NCBI GenBank assembly: GCA_015178975.1
Contig: WHVD01000095.1
Location: 248,001 to 312,000 of the forward strand
Origin: Hysterangium stoloniferum
Lineage: Eukaryota > Basidiomycota > Agaricomycetes > Hysterangiales > Hysterangiaceae
Reading direction: 5' to 3'
Length of the DNA: 64,000 nt
Below, piece after piece: positions 32,070 through 45,163 of the stretch (positions are counted from its first letter, which is position 1; each line of letters opens with the position of its first letter). The notes beneath the pieces are model-generated. The model was not told the origin of the DNA. It made no database searches and saw only the letters and a program-made list of their open reading frames with translations. The position numbers and the translations under genes are program-made.

Positions 32070-35000
32070 ATGACGACAACAACTTTTTCATCGTCGACAT
32101 CTACTTCATCAATCCCAGTACAACCGGATCACTTTTATGGACATGAAATATTACCAACCGACCAGGGCTACTTCGACCCGAATGACGACCCCTCTGCATC
32201 CCGTGGCATACCCGTCTTCAGGCCCACCATCGATGAGTTCGAGGATTTCGAGGGGTATCTGAACAAGGTTGAGTGTTGGGGAATGAAGAGTGGCATTATC
32301 AAAATCATTCCGCCTCCAGAATGGTAAGTTGTCCTCTGGTGTGACCGTACTAGCCGCTAATTCCGTCACCCAAAGGACAAGCTCGCTACCATCCACGAAA
32401 CCTCAGCTTAAACATGTCAAGTTGCGCAACCCCATCGAGCAGGACTTTTCAGGCAGCGGCGGTCTCTTCCGTCAGCAGAATATCGAGAAACGGAGGATAA
32501 TGAGCGTTAGGGAGTGGGCGGAGCAATGCAAGAGGGAGGATATGAGGGCCCCCACCATTGAAGAAGCTCAAGGTGGCCGCAGATATGCCGCACCCTCCCC
32601 GAGAGGCCCAAAGAGTAGGGCTAAACGAGCAATTAAGGCTGAACATGTGGAGGACACAGAGCAAGCGGTGACTGAAGAAGAAGGGAATGCTGAGGCTGAG
32701 GCTGAAGGAGAACTAAACGACCACGAATGCGATGACGACGCCGACGTTGCTGCCCGTAGTGAGACACGCGCTGATATTGACGTCGATCCCACCTCTACCC
32801 TTCCGACTCCACCAGCAACTACCGCCTCACATTCTCCTCCCAATGCCGCTGGTTCTCCGCCAGTCACTGCCGAAAATTACAATTCGCCTGCATCCACCCC
32901 TGTTACAGCGCGGAGAAGACGCACAGCAAACGAACGTCAACGCGCAAAAGAGATTCTTGACGACGCGTTCCTAACGACATTTGATCCACACATGGATTGG
33001 CTGCCGAAGGACATGAAGCCTGCGGACTACACCCCGGAGTTTTGTAGAACGCTCGAGAGGATGTATTGGAGAAGTTGTGGTTTTGGAAAGGCCCCATGGT
33101 ACGGAGCTGATATGAAAGGTGAACAACGTGCCGTGTCTCTGCGCCAACGTTTTTTGTTTTTACTAGTAAACTCACAGGATCCCTTTTCACACCCGCTACC
33201 AAGCACTGGAATGTCGCCACTTTACCCTCCGCGCTATCCCGCCTTTTGGGCTCTGACTCACAAATTTCAGGCGTCAACACTCCTTATCTGTATTTCGGCA
33301 TGTGGCGGGCAACCTTCGCATGGCATGTAGAAGATATGGATTTATTTTCCATCAATTACATTCATTTCGGCGCTCCCAAGTTGTACGTTACTCTCGTGTT
33401 CATACAATCATTTTCACTGATATCACTTCCTTTCTTTCCTTCTCTAGCTGGTATGCCATGCCCCAATCTCGGGCATCAAATCTCGAAACAACCATGAAAG
33501 GTTACTTTCCCCGTGACATATCTAATTGTCCCCAATTCCTCCGCCACAAATCATTTCTCGCCTCTCCTCCAAAGCTCGACCCGGCGCGTCCAAATACACT
33601 CGTCCAACACGCAGGCGAATTTGTCGTCACCTTCCCTAGAGGCTACCACGCTGGCTTCAATCTCGGTTTCAATTGTGCTGAGAGCGTCAATTTTGCATTG
33701 GAAAGTTGGATCGAATTGGGGAAAAAGGCGGCGTACTGCGCCTGTATTGAAGATTCGGTCAAAATCGACGTTGTAAGGCTTTTGAAAGAGAGGGAGATGG
33801 AGCGGAATGGTAACGGGGTTATGACGGACAAAGGAAGCGAACACGCCAGCGTGGGTAGCATGCCGAATAAGAAACGCAAGGTAGAAGTCTTCATCGGACC
33901 CATGGGTTCAGAATCACCTCCCAAAGCGAAGCGCCCCAAAACATCGGTATCGGGTTCAGCCAAAGCAACATCGACCGCTGCATCATCCAAATCACGTCCC
34001 AAATCCAACACCTCTTTTCCTCCAGCAAGTTTAAGCCAACCTCTGCCTGCACCTACCCACTTCCCCTGCTGCCTCTGCCCCTCCTCTTCAACTGATGGAC
34101 TCCTTCGTGTCCACGATCCTCCGAGTGGTCCAAATACGCCGTCGAAGCCACCCCCTGGCACTCCGTGGAGGGCACATGAGCTATGCGCGAAAGTTGTTCC
34201 GGAGACCTGGATTGATGAGGACCCTGATACGGTTAGCGGAATCGACGGAGAGAAAGAGAGGGTCGTGTGGGGTGTGGATGGAATTGTTAAAGATCGGTGG
34301 ATGTTGGTAAGACCCCTTCCTTCTCATGCTACTTATCCTCTATGACACTGTTCCATTCTCCACTAGAAATGTTCCGTCTGCACTCGACCCGCATCCAAAT
34401 CCCACGGAGCCCCCATCCAATGCACTAAAGGAAAATGTAGCAAGGCGTTCCACGTTACGTGTGCCGCCGAGGCTGCGACTTCATCCGAAACCGCAGGGAG
34501 CCCATCCAGTGCCGGTGCGGGTGTTGGGTATCGGGTTTTAGAAGAGGTTGAGAAGGAAGTGGTGTTGATTGATGATGCCATGGACGTTGATCCTCCCAAC
34601 GCAACGGCTGCTGGCGAAGAGGTGCCTTTGTGCGCAAATACGGGAGTGGCTGGCGATGACGTGCAACCCTCTTCGTCGTTATCTACCGACATACCAATGC
34701 CACCAGTGCCTGTGGCACCACGCATCCCGAATGTCATCAAGACCATCAAGAAGCTCCTTGTTGAGGTTTTGTGTTCGCAACATAACCCCGTACGTCCCTC
34801 TTGTTTCATTCGACTTTGTCGCATTGTAGACTCTCTTCCCTTCATACTCACACAAACCCATTCAGGCCTCTATCGCGCTCAAAAAGGCTTCCAGAGACGA
34901 GCGTTTGATACGCGACATCGACGCGTTGAAAGATATGGATAGAATCCGCATTCGCAATTCATCAGGTGTATTTGAGGTCTCTCTTGTGCAAGTGAGTTTT

Positions 35001-36340
35001 CTGCATCACTTGTCATCTAACGCATTGTCTTCTCATCTCGCTGTTGCCTTATAGGTCAACAAAGATCGGCGAACAGTCGAGGTCCTCTGGGACGGAGGAC
35101 AAAAGCGTGAGTTCAAGTGGGGGAGTATCGTGTGGAGTTGGAGTGGTGAAACAGGGAGGAAGCCAACGGCTGAGGGTGCGTTATCTCTGGGCTTTTGAAT
35201 CTATTCATCGTCTCATAGCATCACCTTGCGCCTTCTACAGAAATTGCTACGAATCCGGTACCATCGAAACCTACACCCAAACCTGTGGCATCGACATCAT
35301 CGACAGTACGATGCCTTCCACCTGCAACACTCTCTGCCCCGAACTACGACACTTATCCGGCTGAGCTGTTCTCACTTCAGACGCAGTTGTTCCAGCAGCA
35401 GCAACTAGGACGGGGACCAGGTCAAATTTCCCCGCCCCCAGCTGTCCAACAGACCGGACCAAACGTAGGCGGACGAGCATGGTATCACGGAATGAGTCAG
35501 TTCCGCGTAGTGCCACAACCTGCTACCGGGGGTAATTCGGCTTCTACCCCATCAACTTCAACCCCAGTCTCAACCACCGCTGCTATTTCCACCTCCACTA
35601 CCACCAAAGTTCCTGCCATCCCAACTTCCACCGTTATGACCATGCCCATACCCCCGACTCTCATGCCACTCACGCCTGCTCAAATGCAAGCCTATCAGAT
35701 GTACTGTCCGCCTTATTACCAGCCGTACGCGCTGTACAAACCACAGACCCAAGCACAAGCCCGGTCATCTGCCGCCCCGTCGTCAGCATCATCGGCATCC
35801 CGGTCGCAATCCACCAGCACCTCTGCAACCACTTCATCGACACCCAAGCCAGCCACAACTGCCGTTCCCTCGTTTTCCGTCCCGCTCTCCGCACAGCCCA
35901 GAGGGATAGGAATTGGCGCTGCACCATACTATCCGTCGTCATATGCCAAGTTACCTCTTCAACCCATTCCAAGTGCGAGTACAAGTACGGGCGGTACGCA
36001 ACATAGCGCAGTACCATACTTACAGCTCACTCCAAGGGGGGTTGCAAGCGCGCCTGGGGCATCCTGGCCGGCGTATATGAGAGGAACAAACGCGGATTCT
36101 GGGGCTAAGGGTAAGGGTAAGGATAGTGCGATTGGAAATAGGGCAGAGGTGTATGAAGAGCAAGAGGCCATGGAGGCGAGGGCGACAATGGCAGCGACGA
36201 AGTTTAGTGGTGAGGCCGACGCAGCGACAAAGCTTTCCGTTGTGAGCAAAGTTGTTGCGTCAAGTGCGGGGAACACACTGGCGGAATCATCATCTGTGAC
36301 AAACCAGGTCGAGGAGGCTTTACCCCCCGGGTCTTCGTGA
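32070..36340 (+). CDS. JmjN/JmjC histone demethylase with ePHD and Tudor-like end
   Basis: Eight exons (32070-32323, 32376-33118, 33178-33382, 33448-34306, 34367-34789, 34866-34991, 35055-35175, 35241-36340) join to an open frame of 3,831 bp, 1,276 residues. JmjN: IPVFRPTIDEFEDFEGYL in exon 1, ending IIPPPEW. Exon 2 adds an acidic, Pro/Ser-rich linker. JmjC: WHVEDMDLFSINYIHFGAPK gives the iron ligands H-x-E and the 2-oxoglutarate lysine; YHAGFNLGFNCAESVNFA gives the second His. An extended PHD finger follows: CCLC, HELC, then KCSVCTRPASKSHG and CSKAFHVTCA in exon 5. Exon 7 looks like a Tudor/SH3 segment (TVEVLWDGGQKREFKWG). The last exon is a Ser/Thr/Pro/Gln-rich tail. The order matches KDM4/JHDM3-type enzymes that remove methyl groups from H3K9/H3K36 in the nucleus, using Fe(II), O2 and 2-oxoglutarate. 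Exact substrate is inference. Confidence 0.92.
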
Positions 36341-36855
36341 TTACTTCGAAACGCCGTCGTTGCGCGCGAAACCTCCTCACCCTTTCATATTTGCCTTTGT
36401 ATCACCATGCGCGATCGAGTCTTGTTATTCTCCCGTATTTGATTACTTATTAAATTCAGTTTTATATTTTCTTCCACACACTTTTGTGTTTCCTCTCTGA
36501 TCTGCCCCATCCCTCTACTTATCTTCTCATTGGTCACGTGTTATCATCCCATCAATTTGTGTACTATAAATAATGCGGCGTAATCAGTGGGTGCTAAGAT
36601 ATGACATACTGGATGGAAAAGGCTTAGTTTACCATGAGATGTGTTCGTGAAGGTGAGGCACCAAGCAGTTGTGAAGGCCCTAGCTATAACCTATCAGCTA
36701 TATTATTGACTTAGAACCTTTCCCTTCCAAATCTACATTAAGTGACGTAACCAATGACGATCTTCAGGGGGGGAGTTTCAATTCCAGTCTCAAAAACAGT
36801 ACATCCTCGTTCTGTGTGATGGCCATCAGAATTGCGCCCTTGAAATTATCTCGAT
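36341..36855. other. Intergenic region
   Basis: This holds the 3' flank of the demethylase gene and the presumed promoter of the next gene. No extra coding or structural signal was recognised. Confidence 0.4.
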
Positions 36856-39054
36856 ATGCAGACAAACTCTCCCTTTCTTCTTAGGTTCCTGCCCACCACC
36901 TGTCCTGTCTTCGCTATACCAGACATTGGCGAGTACAACAACCTGGCGAATGCAAACACTGGTAAGGCCCGATATTCCAATCATCGTCCATTGTCGTCAC
37001 TACCTAATCCCCACTATTGTAGATGTTGACAATTGGCTGTGGCCTGAAGAAGACAAAGCGCTATGGAGGTTGGCTGGACCGGAGTGGCAGAACTTCTTCA
37101 CCAAATGGCGTGGAACTTCCGAGTGCGATTCGCTCGCCGATCCCAGCTCTCCAAAGCTGTCTCTTGCACCTATCGCTAGGTTATCGTCGTATCCTAGAGG
37201 CCTTCCCGTGGCTGTTTTGGTCCGCAAGTGTTATATTGAGATGTTTCACCGCGTCTGGGTGCGCGCATTGAAACCACCCGGCCCTAAAGATGGAGGAGTT
37301 CTTATCACTGGTCAGCCTGGCACTGGTACGTACTCTATACCTCTAATGTTGCGCAAGATAGTAATGGTGTTTTTAGGCAAGACCCTTTTCCTATACTACC
37401 TTCTTGTCCGCCTTCTGCAGCAGAAGCAAATCGTGCTCTTCTCTTTGGGTGACCACGAGCTGTTCCTCTTCTTCCACGATGCTGTTTATTCGGCAAACCC
37501 TAGAATGCACCCAAGCCCCCCCACCCCCAAGTCATCGTCTCCTGACGTTTTTATTTGGTCCTTGGTTGACATATCCGTCAGACAGGAGTCACAATGGCCG
37601 TTGCTCTCTCGCCACTGCTTCCCTGTTTTGACCGCTTCCCCGGATCCCATTCAATATAGGACCTGGATGAAAGGGATAATGGCTCTGATCGTCGGCTTGC
37701 CGTTGTGGACCCGTGAGGAGCTCTCACTAGGGTAGGTTTACACTTGCCAATAGGACGCTTTTGTTCATGTCTTGGCGTACATTGTCCCAGGTTACAATAT
37801 CAAGACTTTTATGTTAATTTCCTGGACCTATTGCGCCAGATTTATCCCGACAAAGACTCCTCTCAACCTCGGATGGATCCCATTATTGCGCTAGCTGGGT
37901 TCCCTGGCGCCGGTAGAATTCTCCAAGAACGTTATCCAATGACAATAGAAGGTCCCATGTCACCATCCCCCGAGGATGCCCTCAATGCTCTTCTAGATGC
38001 GGCGATCGAACATTTTGGATATGCTGCTCGTGATGTCTTCCATGGGATCTATCATTTCGACACGATGACCGAGGACCTTAAGCCAGCTTTGCAGATAAGT
38101 CACCTAGTGTTGCAAGAGATCATAGCCGTCCTTGCCCCTGGTTATAGTGTTCTCAACTCCCGTGTTTCTCATCGGATCCTCGTTATGCACCCTATCCCTC
38201 ACAAGTATCTAGACGCGGATGATTGGACATTGAATTTCAAGTCAGACTGGATTGGCAGGAACATGTCAAAGCAGCTGCATATTGCAGAGGATATCAACAT
38301 TTGCCAGACAATCAATATGTTTCGAAAGAGGCCGCAAACAGCAGCACTGGCAGGGTGGTACTTTGAGCCGCTTGCTCATTGTCGGCTCGCGGCGGGCTCT
38401 ACGGGCGGCTTCTGGCCTCTTGTCACAATGACTTCCAACGGGGCTGACCCCCCGGAGGTCATTTCGGACCCTTCAACCCCCATACCTAATAACGTGAAGT
38501 TTGCCCAAGTCCAACGCAAGGTTGTCAAATTCCAATCCACCACTGACTTGCCTACATGTTTTAAGGAACACGAGTATTACCAGCCTGTTGCACTAAATTT
38601 CCCGTTTTTCGATGCTTTCACGGTCGATTTGCATCCTTCGAGACACTCGGCCATTCTCTGGATTCTACAGATGACCATGTCCCGGTCGCATGGAGGCTCG
38701 GCGGTGGGTTATCAAGCGATCCGCAAAATTGTTGCTACCTTGAAGAAGCAACTTCAGGAGACCCCTGCCCCCTCCCAAAAAAAAAGAAAAATCACAAAGC
38801 CCGAGGCCGATAACAAGCAGATAGTCTCGGAGCCGCTCGTGGAGGTCCGCTACCTTCTCATCTCTCCAAGAGCACAGAATGATCCCGTGCAGCCTACGAA
38901 GACGTGGCGCTTTCCCAATGGATGGAACGAGAATTGCAAGACGTATGATCATCGTGGTGATGCGTACTGGTTAGAGATCATTCTTACGGTGCGTGTTGTG
39001 GATATCGCTCTATCATTATTACAAACTGAGGGGTATTCCACCTTGCAGTTGTAG
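36856..39054 (+). CDS. P-loop NTPase, agaricomycete Crinkler/RHS-like family
   Basis: Four exons (36856-36961, 37023-37325, 37377-37731, 37791-39054) give 675 residues from MQTNSPFLLRF. After WPEEDKALWRLAGPEWQNFF and a pre-domain comes Walker A, GQPGTGKT, with an intron splitting its second Gly codon, followed by LFLYYLLVRLLQ. Downstream are WSLVDI, PLWTREELSLGLQYQDFY, FGYAARDVFHGIYHF and FEPLAHCRL, which recur in a large, mostly uncharacterised mushroom family. A basic nuclear-signal-like KKRKITK lies near 38780. The last codons may be spliced differently: a GT at 38991 and an AG at 39050 would remove about 60 bp and end the protein as LT-L. Function is unknown; NTP binding is expected. Assignment to Crinkler/RHS-like proteins is from remembered motifs. 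Confidence 0.72.
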
Positions 39055-40442
39055 ATGGCCACTGTTTTTTTATGCTAAATCCTGCTACCGAGTCAGGCAC
39101 GGCTCAACACTAATTCGAGTTGTTGAAGTCCGGGTGTGAAATCAATATTTGATTCATTATTTTGTATCCACCAGATTCCTTATAGTTACGTGAGCATTTC
39201 TGTACTGTGTAGCCGGTATTTTTTTTGGAGGAGCTTTCCTCGATTTTTCGATGTTCAGTCCAAATTCCAAAGTGTTTCCATTATTCGCAAGGATTCGGGT
39301 ACATTAAACCTCTGTAATTTGAAATGAGAATCAAAATGTGCATGTCAAGTTACAAAATGTGAGACATTCCCCTACGTATAAGGTTCTGCTGAGTAGTAGG
39401 GTAATCCTTCGCGTGGAGACTTCACGAAGAGGAAAGCAATGAGTTGTATTTCGAAGCTCTTCCCTCCTAGGATACAGATATTTAAGCTGCGACTAAATAC
39501 AGTGTATCCAACGGTCTAGGCTACCAGACGATTCGCCACTTCCACCAATACCGCAGCGTCGCTGTGCCTTTATCCCCTAGCAACCCCACGCTCCTCAGGC
39601 CTCCACTTCTATATCCTTCCAATCACCAATGTCCCGCTGTTCGAACATGCCCCCGCTCCCCAGACTCCCACACGTTCCAGCCGTCTCTACATTCACGCCC
39701 TGCCACAATCCCCCCTCACCCAGCAATGTCCGCCGTTTCTCTTCTCCGCTGCTCCGGTTCCACCACGCGTCTTTGATACGCCCTTTTTCCTTGAGTTCTA
39801 CTCCTGCACTGCCTATGTCACCCCCGCCTCTTCCGCCTCGTGCGCAGAGTCCGGTAGAGGCACCGACGACGACATCATCTGAGGGAGGAGAAACGTCTTT
39901 GGATGGAACAGGACACCTAGTCCCTTGTATTTTTCACAAACATTGTATTTTCCGCGAATTTTAAACATGGAATTATATACCTCTGAATTTCAGAAGAAGT
40001 GGTCTTCGTCTAGCAATTCTGATCAGATGTCAAAAGGGCGTAGCCTAATATTGACACTGACGAGTGATTTACAGTGCACCAGTTATGGGCTCGAGATGTT
40101 CTTGAACGAATCTACTCTATCATATCATCAGTTCATTGATTACAGATATTAAAATTCAACTTCTCCATCTTCCAGTCCCTGGAGTTATTATGAGGGTTTA
40201 ATTATTTTGTCTTGTGCAAGTTAATACTTAGATATGTGTCTTGTCAGATGGGAGTGTTAGATATAGTCACTCGGCACATTAGACACGTGGTGTAGATAGA
40301 TAGATAGATAAGGCCTATGTTGTGTGCCACTGTGGGTCCATAGCTAACCTTGATCCTGTCTATATTCAGCACATTTAGTGTATTACATCCAGCGCCCCCA
40401 TCATTCCAACAAAGCTTTGAAGTCCAATGTGGAGTTCTTCGG
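39055..40442. other. Intergenic; possible orphan 5' exon
   Basis: An open frame at 39629-39964 reads RRFSSPLLRFHHASL and later a Pro-rich segment, resembling a mitochondrial presequence, but no body of a gene follows. A short GATA repeat lies at about 40299-40314. Nothing else was recognised. Confidence 0.35.
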
Positions 40443-43199
40443 ATGACCAACGTAAGTTATTATTTCCCCATGACAGCTGCGTATTCTGAATCTATTTTTC
40501 ACCCAAGGGGCTGGTCAGTAACTTTTGTATCTTTGCTTCCACCGTTTGCAAGGCCTAATTCGATCAACTCAGCAACTAAACATGCATGGAATCAGCCTTA
40601 TCGTGGTCGACACCATGTCCTATTGAAACGCACATTGGACGATATCGTCGCCGACTTGAGCCTTGAGTATTCTAATTTTGTACCCATAGTACAGAGTTCG
40701 GGAACAGGAAAATCTCGCATGGTTGATCAACTTGCGACCATAGTATTTACATTGCCATTTAATTTGAGATCTTATTCTGATACCTCAGGTTCGCCTCTCC
40801 GTGTTGCATCTCGCCATAGACCTATCTCTCTTTTTGCCAGGTTATCCTCCTGCTGATGACCCAATTCGCGGTTATCTATCAATAAACAACCACCGGGACA
40901 CGAACGATTCCCTCAGAGGTCGCTACCTTTTGTTTTTGGAGGTCTTATTCACCCATATTTATGAGATAATCCGCGAGTGGCCAACTCACAAAGATAGAAC
41001 AACGTTCGCTTCAGAATGGCGCGAACACTTGAATAAGCAAAGCAAACGTACGGAGATATATAACGAGGTCGTTCGCACATGCAACATTGTGAGACTTTTT
41101 TTTTCCACGACGCGAAAGCTTTTCTCAGGCCGCAGTTTAGACAATGAAAGAAGACTCGTCATTTGGTAATTGGGGTTAGTCCATTCAACGTTACTTCTCA
41201 CCCCCATCAACTTTGACATATCATCTATGGACGAACATAGAGACGTTTGGAATGGCATATCAATATCTGAGCGAGGCTGCCCAAAAGGCACTGAATGCCG
41301 CCCAGAAGTTGATCGCCGAAGTTAGGAGGGCAGGGAACACTCCAACCATAACTCCTCCCAACCATCCAGCGGAAGTGGACGTGGTGCTTTATTTTGACGA
41401 GAGTCATGGGCTGACGACACAGAACACCACAGATAGAACAGCAAGCAACGACACCGTTACTGCGTATGAAACTCTTTGTTGGGCCCTCAATAATTTGCGC
41501 AGTGGAGAAAAGAACGATAATGTGAAACTCGTAGCTCTCTTTCTATCTACTAGCTTTGATATCGCCACTCCTCCACCTTCCTACTGGGCAGATTGCACTC
41601 ATTTACAGCCGCCTGTCGTCGAGCTCCCATTCGATCTTTGGAAGACAAAGTACATCGCGGTCAAGGGGACGCATATGATCGAAGATGTCTGTCGACCCGA
41701 ATTTATGGTTCGGTTTGGACGGCCGTTGTACGTTCCAATTGGCTATACGTCGTTTGTATTGCTGGCTAATAATGAATTACAGATTCTGGACACGCTGGGA
41801 AGCAGGGGGCCGTATGGTCCGAAACTACATCATCGACTTCGCGCAATCTAAGCTCATTTGCAGCGACAACCCATCTGATCTTTCCGTCCAAGCAAAGATT
41901 GCTGTCTTAGCCAGGCGTTTACTGGTAGACTTCGAACCGAAACGCGCACCAGCAATCTGGATGGCGAAAGAATTGGTAGCTGGGCATATGCATGTGGTGT
42001 ACTCTGTTCCGGCTCACCGGGAGCATTTGGCGGCGGGTGCTCCATCGGAACCGATCCTGTCTGAGGCTGCTGCTCGGATCATGGCGTCGGACAATTTCGA
42101 AACGGCAGAACTTCTCTCAAAGTACTTGTCGGATCGCTTAATTACCCGCGACGCACAGGGTAAGCTCGTTGGACGACTACTACTGATACAGGCGTTTGAT
42201 GCCGCCGTTATTCAAAAGTCCGTAAGAGATAGAATAAGGCCTATCCACTTCAGCACCGCTATTCCGGTCATCGATTTCCTTGCCTCGCTATTCCCTGAAC
42301 GTTATGAGAAGATGATTTGTGAGACCACGCCGGATAATACGCATGGTGCAACCCTGAAAGAAGCGTTCCGAAATGCAGTGGTATACTTTACACACTGGGG
42401 AAAAGCGGTCGACTCAAGCATGATTAATGATAGAGGAGCGTGGCTGGCCATGTGTCGTGGTATGGCTCTTCAGTGCCATGATTATGAAGACGACATCGAC
42501 TTCTTTATCCCTGTTTTATACGATCGCAGACAGACCTTGAGTCGTTTTGCCATGTCTGCTATCTTGATACAGCTCAAGAATCGCGACAAGGTCCAAGCTG
42601 CGAATATAAGTGCCGAGACACTACACTACTTCACACCCGGAAACCGAGAGCAAAATTCTCGACCGTATATTACAATCATCATGGAGTTTGGCCTGAAACC
42701 GTACCCATTCGCTAAGCAAAAATCGATAGGCTATTCAGCCCCTGTACAGGGAACGCCTAAGATTGCTGTAAAAGAGAATAATGAGCGAAAACCACTTCCT
42801 CGCCAGGCAAAGAAGGCTAAGAGTGTAACACACCCTCGCTATTCTTTTTGGGTAACGGGCTGTTCGGAGAGCGTTTACAGAGTCATCCCACGCAACCAAG
42901 GCCATATTTACAAAGGTCTTCTTGGCTCTGACCCTCTGCTGGAGGAACATCCTAGACAGAATGAGCATCACCTCGACGCTGTTCTGCAGATGAAGTCGGG
43001 CTGGACGACAGAGTCCTTTAGAAGGGGGAAGTCGTCGAAACCAGACTTGGGAATGGAGAGTGAGTTGCAGACTGATGAGCTTGATGAGCGTGTAATGGCA
43101 GGACCATTCGCTGATTCCTCCGAGGAGAATGATTCCTCTGAAGAGAATGATTCCTCTGAGGAGAATGGTTTCTCTGCAGAAATATACACATCAGAATAG
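40443..43199 (+). CDS. P-loop NTPase, second agaricomycete family
   Basis: Exons 40443-40788, 40841-41088, 41141-41165, 41241-41727 and 41783-43199 join to 2,523 bp, 840 residues. The 25-bp micro-exon is needed to keep frame but is the least certain step. Walker A is SSGTGKS in FVPIVQSSGTGKSRMVDQLA. Walker B-like VVLYFDESHGLT follows about 160 residues later. Then come LCWALNNLRSG, FGRPLFWTRWEAGG spanning the last intron, and FLASLFPERYE. A Ser/Glu repeat (DSSEEN, 18-bp units at about 43117-43170) and an acidic end close the protein. I recognise a family widespread in mushroom genomes but know no established function. It lies downstream of the previous P-loop gene in the same direction. An ATP-dependent role is inference. 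Confidence 0.7.
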
Positions 43200-45163
43200 A
43201 AAAAAACGAAAACACCTAGACCACTAGCAGAATCTGTTCTATTTTACCATGAAGAGAAGCTTGGTGACAGATTGGAGCGATTGACCGCAAGTGCAGAATA
43301 TCGAAACTTGCTTGAGTAACGTGATAGTCGACAAGAACATTTAGTGTACAATGTTTCTAATATGTAAACACAACTCTGCGATAAAAAGTCGGACCACCTG
43401 TTTTGAAGTTCTTCGACATGGGAAAGGGGATTTTCTGGACGTCTTCTATGTCTGTCTTTATTTATGTTTGAGGAGAATAGAATGGGAGTGGTGGCGCTAT
43501 GTCCTTTCGCATCTGTGTATCGGTGGTTCGCAGCCGCACGTGAGGTATTTGTGCGAATGCGGGCTCCTCGGCCATTCCATCCCGAGCTATTCTTCTCCAT
43601 TTCACTTCCTCGTCCTCTTAGTCTGTCTATGTCTATTCTGATCGGACATTCGGGAGGTGGAGAGCGATTGATGAATAATCGGGATGGAATGGGACGGGGG
43701 TAAGTATGCTATGTACTTTCTTTCCTTCTTTGCCCTAACTTTGTGTATCGGAGGTGTATGTGCGAGTGTTGGACTCCTCGACCGCCCCATCCTAACCCAA
43801 CCCATCACTCCCAGCGTATGATCTTCTCGTGACGCGGATATAACACCACTTCCTCTGTTTAAGTTTGTCCTTGCTTGACACTCGAAAAGTGGATGTGTCT
43901 GTTGAAACGTCCACTGGATATGTTGGGATGGGAGCAGTGGCGTTATTCTCTTTGACACTCTTTATTTTATTTATTTACTTATTATTTATTTTATTTTCTT
44001 TTCTTTTAATCCATTTATCCGTTCTCCCCATTTTCTTCTCAGAATCCTACTAACCCCACTTCTTCAGATGAAATGTGTATTCCCCCCCCAATCCTCCTTC
44101 TACGCACAAAATCAACAACAACCAGCTGTCAACGCTGTCAAACCACAAAATTCTTCTGTGTTGTTGAAGGCCGAAAACCGTGGACGCCAAGTGTGAGGGA
44201 GGCATTGTTGGCTGCGATAAGTCTCGACTCTCCGTCTTGTCATCCTCTCTCACACAATCAACAATAAAACTTACTGGCTGACTCCCCATACAGTACCGTG
44301 AGAAAGACGCCATAATGGAGATTCTCCTGGCCTCCTATGGACCCTCGCTGTATGCTACATCTATGGTGGGGATGCGTGAAAGGGAGAGGGCGCGTGAAAA
44401 GAAGATGGCGATGGTGATGATGAGTGGAATAGTGAAGGGGAGGAGGGCGATGAAGAGGGCCCTTGGGATGAAGAGTTTGAGAGGGGGTGGAAGGTTGTAG
44501 ATGAGGAGGGCGGAGTGTAAGTGAAGATAAAAGATGGTTTTCAAGAAGGAATGGAATGATGTGAAGAGATGTTGATATTGATGAGTGAGTTCAGGAGATG
44601 CTTCAACTGTAAAAGAACAAAGCTGAGAGGGAAGCTTTTAAGTTCAGGTTGTAGCCATTTGACTAACCACCCAGCTGCAATACCCTATACCACCTGCATC
44701 ACCCACAACAGCATCAACACCACCACCATCAACCACAGCAACAGCAACAACAGGCACAGCACCCCCACCAGCAACACTTCCTCCTGACATGTTTGGCAGT
44801 ATAGGTATGGGTGTCGGGGTAGGCATCATTGGTGTAGGGGTAGGTGTCATTGGTGTGGGGGCAGGTGTCATTGGCATGGGGGTATGGATGATCCATATCA
44901 TGTGATGTTTGGCCCTGGGCATACCACTTAATGAGCCAACAGCTCTTCACACATGCCATTCCAACATTATGCAATACTGGCATGCCAGGCCCCTGGCTCT
45001 CATTTTGTTTTGGTGATGTCAATTTAATCCCATAAAATAAAAGTAACATGGCCATGAAAAATAGAAACTGAATTGGACCATCCCATTGGCAAGCATGTGA
45101 GACAGTGGGGTCAGGAGGATGTAGTGAGGTCATGGGATTGCTCTGCCAGTGGTGTAATCATAG
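43200..45163. other. Non-coding interval
   Basis: Short frames on both strands show no conserved motif. A 21-bp minisatellite lies at about 44812-44890. A short cysteine-containing frame at 44073-44267 (SCQRCQTTKFFC) recalls half of a zinc cluster but has nothing to support it. Confidence 0.4.
44812..44890 (+). repeat. 21-bp minisatellite
   Basis: Three to four units of the type GGTGTCATTGGTGTGGGGGCA, varying at a few positions. Confidence 0.7.

Noticed and set aside
35570..36276. Minus-strand frames opposite the JmjC tail
   Set aside because: Shadows of the Ser/Pro/Thr-rich coding strand, without introns or motif support.
39564..39964. Mitochondrial-type N-terminus as a gene
   Set aside because: No following exon, domain or stop context; kept only as a remark in the intergenic entry.
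44569..44787. CFNC-containing short frame that might be a zinc finger
   Set aside because: Only one cysteine pair and a low-complexity tail; adjacent DNA is a minisatellite.
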